DNA of 64,000 nucleotides. Source: Nymphaea colorata. Lineage: Eukaryota; Streptophyta; Magnoliopsida; Nymphaeales; Nymphaeaceae. Each line of letters opens with the position of its first letter. The stretch's first letter is position 1. Shown here one piece after another: positions 44,050 to 58,400 of the stretch. The notes beneath the pieces were generated by a model that had not been told where the DNA came from, made no database searches, and was given only the letters and a program-made list of their open reading frames with translations. The position numbers and the translations under genes were made by a program. The stretch spans positions 3,310,001-3,374,000 of the forward strand of contig NC_045146.1 of NCBI RefSeq assembly GCF_008831285.2, written 5' to 3'.

Positions 44050-45956
44050 ATGGCATCATCATATAATCTGCGAGGTGCCAAAGGCAAGGAACCGGCCCGT
44101 CCAGAGGAGGCGAGCCCAGGCCGTCAAGGGGAGACGAGCCCAGACCGTGGCCAGGGAAACCTGGAAGAGACGGTGAATAGGTTGGTCGCAGATGTGGCCA
44201 CCCATGAGGAAGCCATCGGCTTTGCCGCCGAGACCTTTGAGGGATTCAAGGAGGAGATGAAGTTGATGTGAGAACAGATGGCCGAGTCAGTGGCCTTGAA
44301 CCGTTCACTCTCCGACTTGGTGAAGACCTTGCAGGACGAAGTTGCTGAACTTCGGGCTTCAAATCAGAGACTGTTACGTATTAGCTCATCCAGCAATAGC
44401 CATGAGAGGACCAGTAGGGTCGACGTTCAACGTCCGGCGAAGTACAGTAGTAGCCGGGATGTGAGGGCGATCGACAACTTTCTGTTTCAAGTGGACTACT
44501 ACCTGGACTTGCAAAACGTAGTAGAGGAGGACTTGAAGATCAAGACCGCAGCGATGTTGTTAGAGGGAGATGCTGTGGCTTGGTGGAGGCGGAAGATGTT
44601 TGACGTTGAGAATGGCGATTGCACGATTGCTACCTTTGACGACTTCCGTAAACAGTTGAAGGGGTACTTCATGCCTGTGGTTGCCGAGAGACAGACTTAC
44701 CAGATGGTGGCGAACCTGAGACAGATAGGTTCCTTGCGGGAATATGTTAGAGCCTATCAAAAGCTCATGTTGGATGTACCTAAGATGCCAGAAAAGGATA
44801 AGCTTAACTGGTTCATCATAGGGCTCCAATCTTGGGCCCAAGCCGATGTGGAGAGATCAGACCCGAAGACTTTGGAGCAAGCATATGTGGCAGCCGAGCG
44901 CTTGGCAGATACCCAACGCAAAAGCTACACTGAGACCTTCAAGCCTACGAGGGAGTCCGACCACAACGGTAAGGAGGAGCGACGAGACAGAAGTGGATCG
45001 TCATTTCAGAGGCAAACTGGGGGAAGACAATTCTTTAGCAGGGATTACAATGGGCCACCAAGAGAAGTAACTTGTTGGGTTTGTGGAGAAAGGCATGAGG
45101 CACGCGTCTGCCCAAAGCGAGTAAGGCCGACAGGGCAGGCCAATGCTGCGAGGGCTATAGAGACAAGCACTTCAAGGTCATCTGCAAATGCGCTACAAGG
45201 TGGAGATGTGGAAGAGCCCAGAATTGGGGCACTTCAACTTCTTCACGCCTTGACAAAAGAGGAGGAAACGAAGGTGACAACGACACCTTCAACGGAGCTC
45301 ATGTGCATAGAGATTCTGGTGAACGGAAAACCTACCATCGCCATGGTAGACACGGGAGCCACGCACAATTTTATTTCGGAGGAGGAAGTCGGGAGATTGG
45401 GCCTCACCCGAGGAAAGGGGGAGTAACGCGTGAAGGCAGTGAACTCAGGGGCAAGACCGATCTACGCCATAGTCCGAGATGCAGTTGTGAAGATTGAGGG
45501 TTGGTCGGGAAGGGCAAACTTCTAGGTGGTTCAGACAGATGATTTCCAGATGCTTCTAGGCATGGAGTTCCTCTGCGCATCAAAGATGGTACCGATGGCG
45601 CACTTACGCAGTGTAAGTATCATGGACGAGAGACCCCCTTGCATGGTCCCAACCGTCTCAACAAGGAAGGATAAAGGTAAGGCCGTGGTAGTATCCACTC
45701 TTCAACAAAGGCAGGGCGGAGACTCTAACAGAAGCCTCCCAGAACGAGACCTCAAAGTGCAGCGAGTATCGCCGACCAAACAAGCAATAGATCGGCGGGT
45801 GGAGAAGATTCTTCGGCAAAAAAGTAAACTCTAGAGGGGAGCCGAAGAAATACCAAGTAAAGTGGATAGGCGAGTAAGACCCAACGTGAGAGTATGCGTT
45901 TTGCATGAAGCAGTGCTACCCGTTGGACGTGAAGACCTATCACAGCAGATAGCACC
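44050..45956 (+). pseudogene. gypsy gag-protease joined to chromodomain remnant
   Basis: Gag starts MASSYNLRGAKGKEPARPEE. Gag core includes YYLDLQNVVEEDLKIKTAAM and AVAWWRRK; then zinc knuckle CWVCGERHEARVCPKR and protease AMVDTGATHNFISEEE. In-frame stops are at 44269-44271, 45424-45426, 45523-45525 and 45832-45834. After the protease the frame passes LLGMEFLCAS directly to RRVEKILRQK and then, shifted, KKYQVKWIGE, which resembles a chromodomain at the end of chromovirus integrases. The polymerase block has therefore been deleted. It cannot encode a working element. Confidence 0.82.
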
Positions 45957-45989
45957 GAGGACGGCGCTTGTTTTGAAGGGGGGAGCCTG

Positions 45990-46405
45990 TTCCCCTGTGT
46001 CAGGGTTGTACAGTCTTTGCTTTTGTTTTAGTTGATTTCCTTTGTTTATGTTTGTGCCTTGGTGTAAGCTTGAGTGTTCATCTGTGTAGGAGCACCCTCC
46101 CAAGGTCCTTTGCAAGTGTATAGATTGGGGTTCCTAGCTTTGGTTGGTCGGCTTAGGAACTTTGTAAGCGGCTTCGGCCAACCTTTGTAAGTAAAGTGAA
46201 AAGTTTACTTGCTTCCCTCGTGATGTACTCATCTTGTTAAAGTGAATATATTGCGAGTTTTCTTTCGACACTCTTGTGTATTTTGTGTCTTTGTATTCGA
46301 GAAAGCGTTCAAGTAATCTGCACCCACTTGAACAAAGGCGAAGGCTTGCGGTTTACTGGCGAGAGTTTGCCGCGCCGCACGGTCCGAAGTTGTCGGCCCG
46401 TGACA
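45990..46405 (+). repeat. gypsy 3' LTR (probable)
   Basis: 416 bp from TGTTCCCCTGTGTCAGGG directly after the polypurine tract to CCCGTGACA, with TG..CA ends. The next five bases are the ATTAG repeat. A TTTGTTTATG-rich AT segment precedes the GC-rich tail. Confidence 0.65.
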
Positions 46406-46433
46406 ATTAGGTTGCATTTGAAAACTTCAGCGG

Positions 46434-49400
46434 TAAAATTGGCCTTATCGCCTGGATCCTAGAAGAAGAGAGAAATTTTGGCCTTCATTCTGATAATAAA
46501 ATACTCGTCTTGCTCACTCGAAAGATCAAAGGGATAAAATTGCCCTTATCGCTTGATCTGGATCTTGGAAGTAGAGAGAAATTTTGATCCTCATTCGAAC
46601 AATAAAATACTCATCTTACTCATCCGAAAGATCAAAAAGACAAAATTGACCTTATCGCTCGATCTGGAACCTAGAACAAGAGAGAAATTTTGGCCTTCAT
46701 TCTGATAATAAAATACTCGTCTTGCTCACTCGAAAGATCAAAGGGACAAAATTGCCCTTATCGCTTGATTTGGATCTTGGAAGTGGACAGAAATTTTGAT
46801 CCTCATTCGAACAATAAAATACTCGTCTTACTCATCCGAAAGATCAAAGAGACAAAATTGGCCTTATCGCTCGATCTGGATCCTAGAAAAAGAGAGAAAT
46901 TTTGGCCCTCATTCTGATTATAAAATACTCGTCTTGCTCACTCGAAAGATCAAAGGAACAAATTTGCCCTTATCGCTTGATCTGGATCTTGGAAGTAGAG
47001 AGAAATTTTTATCCTCATTTGAACAATAAAATACTCGTCTTACTCTCTGAAAGATCAAAGAGACAAAATTGACCTTATCGCTTGATCTGGATCCTAGAAG
47101 AAGAGAGAAATTTTGGCCCTCATTCTGATAATAAAATACTCGTCTAGCTCACTCGAAAGATCAAAGAGATAAAATTGCCCTTATCGCTTGATCTGGATCT
47201 TGGAAGTAGAGAGAAATTTTGATCCTCATTCGTACAATAAAATACTCGTCTTACTCATCCAAAAGATCAAAGAGACAAAATTGGCCTTATCGCTTGACCT
47301 GGATGCTAGAAGAAGAGATAAATTTTGGCCCTCATTCTGATAATAAAATACTCGTCTTGGTCACTCGAAAGATCAAAGGGACAAAATTGCCCTTATCGCT
47401 TGATCTGGATATTGGAAGTGGAGAGAAATTTTGATCCTCATTCCAAAAATAAAACATTGGTCTTACTCATCCGAAAGATCAAAGAGACAAAAGATCCTAG
47501 AAGAACAGAGAAATTTTGGTCCTCATTCTGATAATAAAATACTTGTCTTGCACACTCGAAAGATCAAATGGATAAAATTGCCCTTATCGCTTGATCTGGA
47601 TCTTGGAAGTAGAGAGAAAGTTTGATCCTCATTCGAACAATAAAATACTCATCTTACTCATCCGAAAGATCAAAGAGACAAAATTGGCCTTATCGCTCGA
47701 TCTGCATCCTAGAAGAAGAGAGAAATTTTGGCCCTCATTCTGATAATAAAATACTCATCTTGCTCACTCGAAAGATCAAAGGGACAAAATTGCCCTTATC
47801 GCTTGATCTGGATCTTGGAAGTAGAGAAAAATTTTGATCCTCATTCGAACAATAAAATACTCATCTTACTCATCCGAAAGATCAAAGAGACAAAATTGGC
47901 CTTACCGCTCGATCTGGAACCTAGAACAAGAGAGAAATTTTGGCCCTCATTCTGATAATAAAATACTCGTCTTGCTCACTCGAAAGATCAAAGGGACAAA
48001 ATTGCCCTTATCGCTTAATCTGGATCTTGGAAGTGGAGAGAAATTTTGATCATCATTCGAACAATAAAATACTCGTCTTACTCATCCGAAAGATCAAAGA
48101 GACAAAATTGGCCTTGTCGCTCGATCTGGATCCTAGAAGAAGAGAGAAATTTTGGCCCTCATTCTGATTATAAAATACTCGTCTTGCTTACTCGAAAGAT
48201 CAAAGGGACAAATTTGCTCTTATCGCTTGATCTGGATCTTGGAAGTAGAGAGAAATTTTTATCCTCATTCGAACAATAAAATACTCGTCTTACTCTCCTA
48301 AAGATCAAAGAGACAAAATTGGCCTTATCGCTTGATCTGGATCCTAGAAGAAGAGAGAAATTTTGGCCCTCATTCTGATAATAAAATACTCGTCTAGCTC
48401 ACACGAAAGATCAAAGGGATAAAATTGCCCTTATCGCTTGATCTGGATCTTGGAAGTAGAGAGAAATTTTGATCCTCATTCGAACAATAAAATACTCGTC
48501 TTACTCATCCGAAAGATCAAAGAGACAAAATTGGCCTTATCGCTTGATCTAGATACTAGAAGAAGAGATAAATTTTAGCCCTCATTCTGATAATAAAACA
48601 CTCGTCTTCGTCACTCGAAAGATCAGTGGGACAAAATTGCCCTTATCGCTTGATCTGGATATTGGAAGTGGAGAGAAATTTTGATCCCCATTTGAACAAT
48701 AAAACACTGGTCTTACTCATCCGAATGATCAAAGAGACAAAAGATCCTAGAAGAATAGAGAAATTTTGGACCTCATTCTGATAATAAAATACTCGTCTTG
48801 CACACTCGAAAGATCAAATGGATAAAATTGCCCTTATCGCTTGATCTGGATCTTGGAAGTAGAGAGAAAGTTTGATCCTCATTCGAACAATAAAATACTC
48901 ATCTTACTCATCCGAAAGATCAAAGAGACAAAATTGGCCTTATCGCTCGATGTGGAACCTAGAACAAGAGAGAAATTTTGGCCCTCATTCTGATAATAAA
49001 ATACTCGTCTTGCTCACTCGAAAGATCAAAGGGACAAAATTGCCCTTATCGCTTGATCTGGATCTTGGAAGTAGAGAGAAATTTTGATCCTCATTCGAAC
49101 AATAAAATACTCATCTTACTCATCCGAAAGATCAAAGAGACAAAATTGGCCTTACCGCTCGATCTGGAACCTAGAACAAGAGAGAAATTTTGGCCCTCAT
49201 TCTGATAATAAAATACTCGTCTTGCTCACTCGAAAGATCAAAGGGACAAAATTGCCCTTATCGCTTGATCTGGATCTTGGAAGTGGAGAGAAATTTTGAT
49301 CCTCATTCGAACAATAGAATACTCGTCTTACTCATCCGAAAGATCAAAGAGACAAAATTGGCCTTATCGCTCGATCTGGATCCTAGAAGAAGAGAGAAAT

Positions 49401-52400
49401 TTTGGCCCTCATTCTGATTATAAAATACTCGTCTTGCTCACTCGAAAGATCAAAGGGACAAATTTGCCCTTATTGCTTGATCTGGATCTTGGAAGTAGAG
49501 AGAAATTTTTATCCTCATTCGAACAATAAAATACTCGTTTTACTCTCCGAAAGATCAAAGAGACAAAATTGGCCTTATCGCTAGATCTAGATACTAGAAG
49601 AAGAGATAAATTTTGGCCCTCATTCTGATAATAAAACACTCGTCTTCGTCACTCGAAAGATCAAAGGGACAAAATTGCCCTTATCGCTTGATCTGGATAT
49701 TGGAAGTGGAGAAAAATTTTGATCCTCATTCGAACAATAAAACACTGGTCTTACTCATCCGAAAGATCAAAGAGACAAAAGTTCCTAGAAGAAGAGAGAA
49801 ATTTTGGACCTCATTCTGATAATAAAATACTCGTCTTACACACTCGAAAGATCAAATGGATAAAATTGCCCTTATCGCTTGATCTGGATCTTGGAAGTAG
49901 AGAGAAAGTTTGATCCTCATTCGAACAATAAAATACTCATCTTACTCATCCGAAAGATCAAAGAGACCTAATTGGCCTTATCGCTCGATCTGGAACCTAG
50001 AACAAGAGAGAAATTTTGTCCCTCATTCTGATAATAAAATACTCGTCTTGCCCACTTGAAAGATCAAAGGGACAACATTGCCCTTACAGCTTGATCTGGA
50101 TCTTGGAAGTGGAGAGAAATTTTGATCCTCATTCGAACAATAAAATACTCGTCTTACTCATCCGAAAGATCAAAGAGACAAAATTGGCCTTATCGCTCGA
50201 TCTGGATCCTAGAAGAAGAGAGAAATTTTGGCCGTCATTCTGATTATAAAATACTCGTCTTGCTCACTCGAAAGATCAAAGGGACAAATTTGCCCTGATT
50301 GCTTGATCTGGATCTTGGAAGTAGAGAGAAATTTTTATCCTCATTCGAACAATAAAATACTCGTCTTACTCTCCGAAAGATCAAAGAGACAAAATTGGCA
50401 TTATCGCTTGATCTGGATCCTAGAAGAAGAGAGAAATTTTGGCCCTCATTCTAATAAGAAAATACTCGTCTAGCTCATTAGAAAGATCAAAGGGATAAAA
50501 TTGCCCTTATCGCTTGATCTCGATCTTGGAAGTAGAGAGAAATTTTGATCCTCATTCGAACAATAAAATACTCGTCTTACTCATCCGAAAGATCAAGAAG
50601 ACAAAATTGGCCTTATCGCTTGATCTGGATCCTAGAAGAAGAGAGAAATTTTGGCCCACATTCTGATAATAAAATACTCGTCTAGCTCACTCGAAAGATC
50701 AAAGGGATAAAATTGCCCTTATCGCTTGATCTGGATCTTGGAAGTAGAGAGAAATTTTGATCCTCATTCGAACAATAAAATACTCGTCTTACTCATCCGA
50801 AAGATCAAAGAGACAAAATTGGCCTTATCGCTTGATCTGGATCCTAGAAGAAGAGATAAACTTCGGCCCTCATTCTGATAATAAAATACTCGTCTTGGTC
50901 ACTCGAAAGATCAAATGGACAAAATTGCCCTTATCGCTTGATCTGGATATTGGAAGTGGATATAAATTTTGATCCTAATTTGAACAATAAAATACTCATC
51001 TTACTCATCCGAAAGATCAAAGAGACAAAATTGGCCTTATTGGTTGATCTGGATCCTAGAAGAAGAGAGATATTTTGGCCCTCATTTTGATAATAAAATA
51101 CTCGTCTTGCTCAATCGAAAGATCAAAGGGACAAAATTGCCCTTATCGCTTGATCTGGACCTTGGAAGTAGAGAGAAATTTTTATCCTCATTCGAACAAT
51201 AAAATACTCGTCGTACTCATTCGGAAGATCAAAGAGACAAAATTGGCCTTATCGCTCGATCTGTATCCTAGAAGAAGATAGAAATTTTGGCCCTCATTCT
51301 GATAATAACATACTCGTCTAGCTCACTCGAAAGTTCAAAGGGATAAAATTGCCCTTATCGCTTGATCTGGATCTTGGAAGTAGAGAGAAATTTTGATCCT
51401 CATTCGAACAATAAAATACTCGTCTTACTCATCCGAAAGATCAAGAAGACAAAATTGTTCTTATCGCTTGATCTGGATCCTTGAAGAAGAGAGAAATTTT
51501 GGCCCACATTCTGATAATAAAATACTCGTCTAGCTCACTCGAAAGATCAAAGGGATAAAATTGCCCTTATCGCTTGATCTGGATCTTGGAAGTAGAGAGA
51601 AATTTTGATCCTCATTCGAACAATAAAATACTCGTCTTACTCATCCGAAAGATCAAAGAGACAAAATTGGCCTTATCGCTTGATCTGGATCCTAGAAGAA
51701 GAGATAAACTTCGGCCCTCATTCTGATAATAAAATACTCGTCTTGGTCACTCGAAAGATCAAGGGGACAAAATTGTCCTTATCGCTTGATCTGGTTATTG
51801 GAAGTGGAGAGAAATTTTGATCCTCATTCGAACAATAAAACACTGGTCTTACTCATCCGAATGATCAAAGAAACAAAATTGGCCTTATCACTTGATCTGG
51901 ATCCTAAAAGAAGAGAGAAATTTTGGTCCTCATTCTGATAATAAAATACTCGTCTTGCACACTCGAAAGATCAAATGGATAAAATTGCCCTTATCGCTTG
52001 ATCTGGATCTTGGTAGTAGAGAGAAATTTTGATCCTCATTCGAACAATAAAATACTCGTCTTACTCATCCGAAAGATCAAAGAGACAAAATTGGCCTTAT
52101 CGCTTGATCTAGATCCTAGAAGAAGAGAATTATTTTGGCCCTCATTCTGATAATAAAATACTCGTCTTGCTCACTCGAAAGATCAAAGGGATAAAATTGC
52201 CCTTATCGCTTGATCTGGATCTTGGTAGTAGAGAGAAATTTTGATCCTCATTCGAACAATAAAATCCTCGTCTTACTCATCCGGAAGATCAAATAGACAA
52301 AATTGGCCTTATCGCTAGATCTGGATCCTCGAAGAAGAGAGAAATTTTGACCCTCATTCTGATAATAAAATACTCGTGTTGCTCACTCAAAAGATCAAAG

Positions 52401-55400
52401 GTATAAAATTATCCTTATCGCTTGATCTGCATCTTGGAAGTAGAGAGAAATTTTGATCATCATTCGGACAATAAAATACTCGTCTTACTCATCCGAAAGA
52501 TCAAAGATACAAAATTGGCCTTACAGCTTGATCTGGATCCTAGAAGAAGAGAGAAACTTTGACCCTCATTCTGATAATAAAAAACTCGTCTTGCTCACTC
52601 GAAAGATCAAAGGGATAAAATTGCCCTTATCGCTTGATCTGGATCGTGGAAGTAGAGAGAAATTTTGATCCTCATTTGAACAATAAAATACTCATCTTAG
52701 TCATCCGAAAGATCAAAGAGACAAAATTGGCCTTATCGCTCGATCTGGATCCTAGAACAAGAGAGAAATTTTGGCCATCATTCTGATTATAAAATACTCA
52801 TCTTGCTCACTCGAAAGATCAAAGGGACAAAATTGCCCTTATCGCTTGATCTGGATCTTGGATGTAGAGAGAAATTTTGATCCTCATTCGAACAATAAAA
52901 CAATGGTCTTACTCATCCGAAAGATCAAAGAGACAAAATTGGCCTTCTCGCTTGATCTCGATCCTAGAAGAAGAGAGAAATTTTGGTCCTCATTCTGATA
53001 ATAAAATAATCGTCTTGCACACTCGAAAGATCAAATGGATAAAATTGCTCTTATCGCTTGATCTGGATCTCGGAAGTAGAGAGAAATTTTGATCCTAATT
53101 CGAACAATAAAATACTCATCTTACTCATCCGAAAGATCAAAGAGGCAAAATTGGCCTTATCGCATGATCTGGATCCTAGAAGAAGAGAATTATTTTGGCC
53201 CTCATTCTGATAATAAAATACTCGTCTTGCTCACTCGAAAGATCAAAGGGATAAAATTGCCCTTATCGCTTGATCTGGATCTTGGAAGTAGAGAGAAATT
53301 TTGATCCTCATTCGAACAATAAAATACTCGTCTTACTCATCCGAAAGATCAAAGAGACAAAATTGGCCTTATCGCTTGATCTGGATCCTAGAAGAACAGA
53401 TAAATTTTGGCCCTCATTCTGATAATAAAATATTCGTCTTGGTCACTCGAAAGATCAAAGTGACAAAATTGCCCTTATCGCTTGATCTAGATATTGGAAG
53501 TGGAGAGAAATTTTGATCCTCATTCGAACCATAAAATACTCATCTTACTCATCTGAAAGATCAAAGAGACAAAAAGGGCCTTATCGCTCGATCTGGAACC
53601 TAAAACAAGAGAGAAATTTTGGCCCTCATTATGATAATAAAATACTCGTCTTGCTCACTCAAAAGACCAAAGGGATAAAATTGCCCTTATCGCTTGATCT
53701 GGATCTTGGAAGTGGAGAGAAATTTTGATCCTCATTCGAATAATAAAATACTGGTCTTACTCATCCGAAAGATCAAAGAGACAAAATTGGCCTTATCGCT
53801 TGATCTGGATCCTAGAAGAAGAGAGAAATTTTAGTCCTCATTCTGATAATAAAATACTCGTCTTGCACACTCGAAAGATCAAATGGATAAAATTGCCATT
53901 ATCGCTTGATCTGGATCTTGGAAGTAGAGAGAAATTTTGATCCTCATTCGAACAATAAAATACTCATCTTACTCATCCGAAAGATCAAGGAGACAAAATT
54001 GGCCTTATTGGTTGATCTGGATCCTAGAAGAAGAGAGAAATTTTGGCCCTCATTCTGATAATAAAATACTCGTCTTGCCCACTCGAAAGATGAAAGGTAC
54101 AAAATTGCCCTTATCGCTTGATCTGGATATTGGAAGTAGAGAGAAATTTTGATCCTCAATCGAAGAATAAAATACTCGTCTTACTCATCCGAAAGATCAA
54201 AGAGACAAAATTGGCCTTATCGCTTGATCTGGATCATAGAAGAAGCGAGAAATTTTGGCCCTCATTCTGATAGTAAAATACTCGTCTTGCACACTCGAAA
54301 GATCAAATGAATAAAATTGCCCTTATCGCTTGATTTGGATCTTGGAAGTGGAGAGAAATTTTGATCCTCATTCGAACAATAAAAACTCGTCTTACTCATC
54401 CGAAAGATCAAAGAGACAAAATTGGCCTTATCGCTTGATCTGGATCCAAGAAGAAGAGAGAAATTTTGGCCCTCATTCTGATAATAAAATACTCGTCTTG
54501 CACACTCGAAAGATCAAATGGATAAAATTGCCCTTATCGCTTGATCTGGATCTTGGAAGTAGAGAGAAATTTTGATCCTCATTCGAACAATAAAATACTC
54601 ATCTTACTCATCCGAAAGATCAAAGAGACAAAATTGGCCTTATTGGTTGATCTGGATCCTAGAAGAAGAGAGAAATTTTGGCCCTCATTCTGATAATAAA
54701 ATACTCGTCTTGCCCACTCGAAAGATGAAAGGTACAAAATTGCCGTTATCGCTTGATCTCGATCTTGGAAGTAGAGAGAAATTTTGATCCTCATTCGAAC
54801 TATAAAATACTCGTCTTACTCATTCGAAAGATCAAAGAGACAAAATTGGCCTTATCGCTTGATCTGGATCATAGAAGAAGAGAGAAATTTTGGCCCTCAT
54901 TCTGATAATAAAATAGTTGTCTTGCTCACTCGAAAGATCAAATGGACAAAATTGCACTTATCGCTTGATCTCGATCTTGGAAGTGGAGAGAAATTTTGAT
55001 CCTCATTCGAACAATAAAATACTCGTCTTACTCATCTGAAAGATCAAAGAGACAAAATTGGCCTTATCGCTTGATCAGGATCCTAGAAGAAGAGAGAAAT
55101 TTTGGCCCTCATTCTGATTATAAAATACTCGTCTTGCTCACTCGAAAGATCAAAGGGATAAAATTGCCCTTATCGCTTGATCTGGATCTTGGAAGTAGAG
55201 AGAAATTTTGATCCTCATTCGAACAATAAAATACTCGTCTTACTCATCCGAAAGATCAAAGAGACAAAATTGGCCTTATCGCTTGATCTCGATCCTAGAA
55301 GAAGAGAGAAATTTTGACCCTCATTCTGATAATCAAATACTCGTCTTGCTCACTCGAAAGATCAAATGGATAAAATTGACCTTATCGCTTGATTTGGATC

Positions 55401-58400
55401 TTGGAAGTAGAGAGAAATTTTGATAATCATTCGAACAATAAAATACTCGTCTTACTCATCCGAAAGATCAAAGGGACAAAATTGGCCTTATCGCTTGATC
55501 TGGATCCAAGAAGAAGAGATAAATTTTGGCCCTCATTCTGATAATAAAATACTCGTTTAGCTCACTCGAAAGATCAAAGGGATAAAATTGCACTTATCGC
55601 TTGATCTGGATCTTGGAAGTAGAGAGAAATTTTAATCCTCATTCGAACAATAAAATACTCGTCTTACTCATCCGAAAGATCAAAGAGACAAAATTGGCCT
55701 TATCGCTTGATCTGGATCCTAGAAGAAGAGAGAAATTTTGGCCCTCATTCTGATAATAAAGTACTCGTCTTGCTCACTCGAAAGATCAAAGGGATAAAAT
55801 TGTGCTTATCGCTTGATCTGGAACTTGGAAGTAGAGAGAAATTTTGATCCTCATTCGAACAATAAAATACTCGTCTTACTCATCCGAAAGATCAAAGAGA
55901 CAAAAGATCCTAGAAGAATAGAGAAATTTTGGACCTCATTCTGATAATAAAATACTCGTCTTGCACACTCGAAAGATCAAATGGATAAAATTGCCCTTAT
56001 CGCTTGATCTGGATCTTGGAATTAGAAAGAAAGTTTGATCCTCATTCGAACAATAAAATACTCGTCTTACTCATCCGAAAGATCAAAGAGACAAAATTGG
56101 CCTTGTCGCTTGATCTGGATCCAAGAAGAAGAGAGAAATTTTGGCCCTCATTCTGATAAGAAAATACTCGTCTTGCTCACTCGAAAGACCAAAGGGAGAA
56201 AACTGCCTTTATCGCTTGATCTGGATCTTGGAAGTAGAGAGAAATTTTGATCCTCATTCGAACAATAAAATACTCGTCTTACTCATCTGAAAGATCAAAG
56301 AGACAAAATTGGCCTTATCGCTTGATCTGGATCCAAGAAGATGAGAGAAATTTTGGCCCTCATTCTGATTATAACATACTCGTCTTGCTCACTCGAAAGA
56401 TCAAAGGGATAAAATTGCCCTTATCGCTTGATCTGGATCTTGGAAGTAGAGAGAAATTTTGATCCTCATTCGAACAATAAAATACTCGTCTTACTCATCC
56501 GAAAGATCAAAGAGACAAAATTGGCCTTATCGCTTGATCTCGATCCTAGAAGAAGAGAGAAATTTTGACCCTCATTCTGATAATCAAATACTCGTCTTGC
56601 TCACTCGAAAGATCAAATGGATAAAATTGACCTTATCGCTTGATTTGGATCTTGGAAGTAGAGAGAAATTTTGATAATCATTCGAACAATAAAATACTCG
56701 TCTTACTCATCCGAAAGATCAAAGGGACAAAATTGGCCTTATCGCTTGATCTGGATCCAAGAAGAAGAGATAAATTTTGGCCCTCATTCTGATAATAAAA
56801 TACTCGTTTAGCTCACTCGAAAGATCAAAGGGATAAAATTGCACTTATCGCTTGATCTGGATCTTGGAAGTAGAGAGAAATTTTAATCCTCATTCGAACA
56901 ATAAAATACTCGTCTTACTCATCCGAAAGATCAAAGAGACAAAATTGGCCTTATCGCTTGATCTGGATCCTAGAAGAAGAGAGAAATTTTGGCCCTCATT
57001 CTGATAATAAAGTACTCGTCTTGCTCACTCGAAAGATCAAGGGGATAAAATTGTGCTTATCGCTTGATCTGGAACTTGGAAGTAGAGAGAAATTTTGATC
57101 CTCATTCGAACAATAAAATACTCGTCTTACTCATCCGAAAGATCAAAGAGACAAAATTGTTTTTATCGCTTGATCTGGATCCAAGAAGAAGAGAGAAATT
57201 TTGGCCCTCATTCTAATAAGAAAATACTCGCCTTGCTCAATCGAAAGACCAAAGGGAGAAAATTGCCTTTATCGCTTGATCTGGATCTTGGAAGTAGAGA
57301 GAAATTTTGATCCTCATTCGAACAATAAAATACTCGTCTTACTCATCCGAAAGATCAAAGAGACAAAATTGGCCTTATCACTTGATCTGGATCCAAGAAT
57401 AAGAGAGCAATTTTGGCCCTCATTCTGATTATAAAATGCTCGTCTTGCTCACTCGAAAGATCAAATGAGTAAAATTGCCCTTATCGCTTGATCTGGATCT
57501 TGGAAGTAGAGAGAAATTTTGATCCTCATTCGAACAATAAAATACTCGTCTTACTCATCCGAAAGATCAAAGAGACAAAATTGGCCTTATCGCTTGATCT
57601 GGATCCTAGAAGAAGGGAGAAATTTTGGCCCTCATTCTGATAGTAAAATACTTGTCTTGCACACTCGAAAGATGAAAGGGATAAAATTGCCCTTATCGCT
57701 TGATCTGGATCATGGAAGTCGAGAGAAATTTTGATCCTCATTCGAACAATAAAATACTCGTCTTAATCATCCGAATGATCAAAGAGACAAAATTGGCCTT
57801 ATCGGTTGATCTGGATCCAAGAAGAAGAGATAAATTTTGGCCCTCATTCTGATATTAAAATACTTGTCTTGCCCACTCGAAAGATCAAAGGGACAAAATT
57901 GCCCTTATCTCTTGATCTGGATCTTGGAAGTAGAGAGAAATTTTGATCATCATTCGAACAATAAAATACTCGTCTTACTCATCCGAAAGATCAAAGATAC
58001 AAAATTGGCCTGATCGCTTGATCGGGATCCTAGATGAAGAGAGAAATTTTGGCCCTCATTTTGATAATAAAATACTCGTCTTGCCCACTCGAAAGATGAA
58101 ACGGACAAAATTGCCCTTATCGCTTGATCTGGATCTTGGAAGTAGAGAGAAATTTTGATCCTCATTCGAACAATAAAATACTCGTCTTACTCATCCGAAA
58201 GATCAAAGAGACAAAATTGGCCTTATCGCTTGATCTGGATCATAAAAGAAGAGAAATTTTGGCCCTCATTCTGATAGTAAAATACTTGTCTTGCACACTC
58301 GAAAGATCAAAGGGATAAAATTGCCCTTATCGCTTGATCTGGATCTTGGAAGTAGAGAGAAATTTTGATCCTCATTCGGACAATAAAATACTCGTCTTAC

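Larger units (their letters stand above)
43256..46405 (+). mobile_element. Ty3/gypsy-type element, decayed and internally deleted
   Basis: Contains an initiator tRNA-Met primer site (43956-43968) right after a TCGGCCCGTGACA end (43953), then gag, protease and a chromodomain-like remnant, then a polypurine tract GAAGGGGGGAGCC (45977-45989), then a second LTR-like segment ending TCGGCCCGTGACA at 46405. A 5-bp direct repeat ATTAG (43251-43255 and 46406-46410) fits a target duplication. Reverse transcriptase, RNase H and integrase are absent. The two terminal regions share their last bases but otherwise look unlike each other. Confidence 0.72.
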
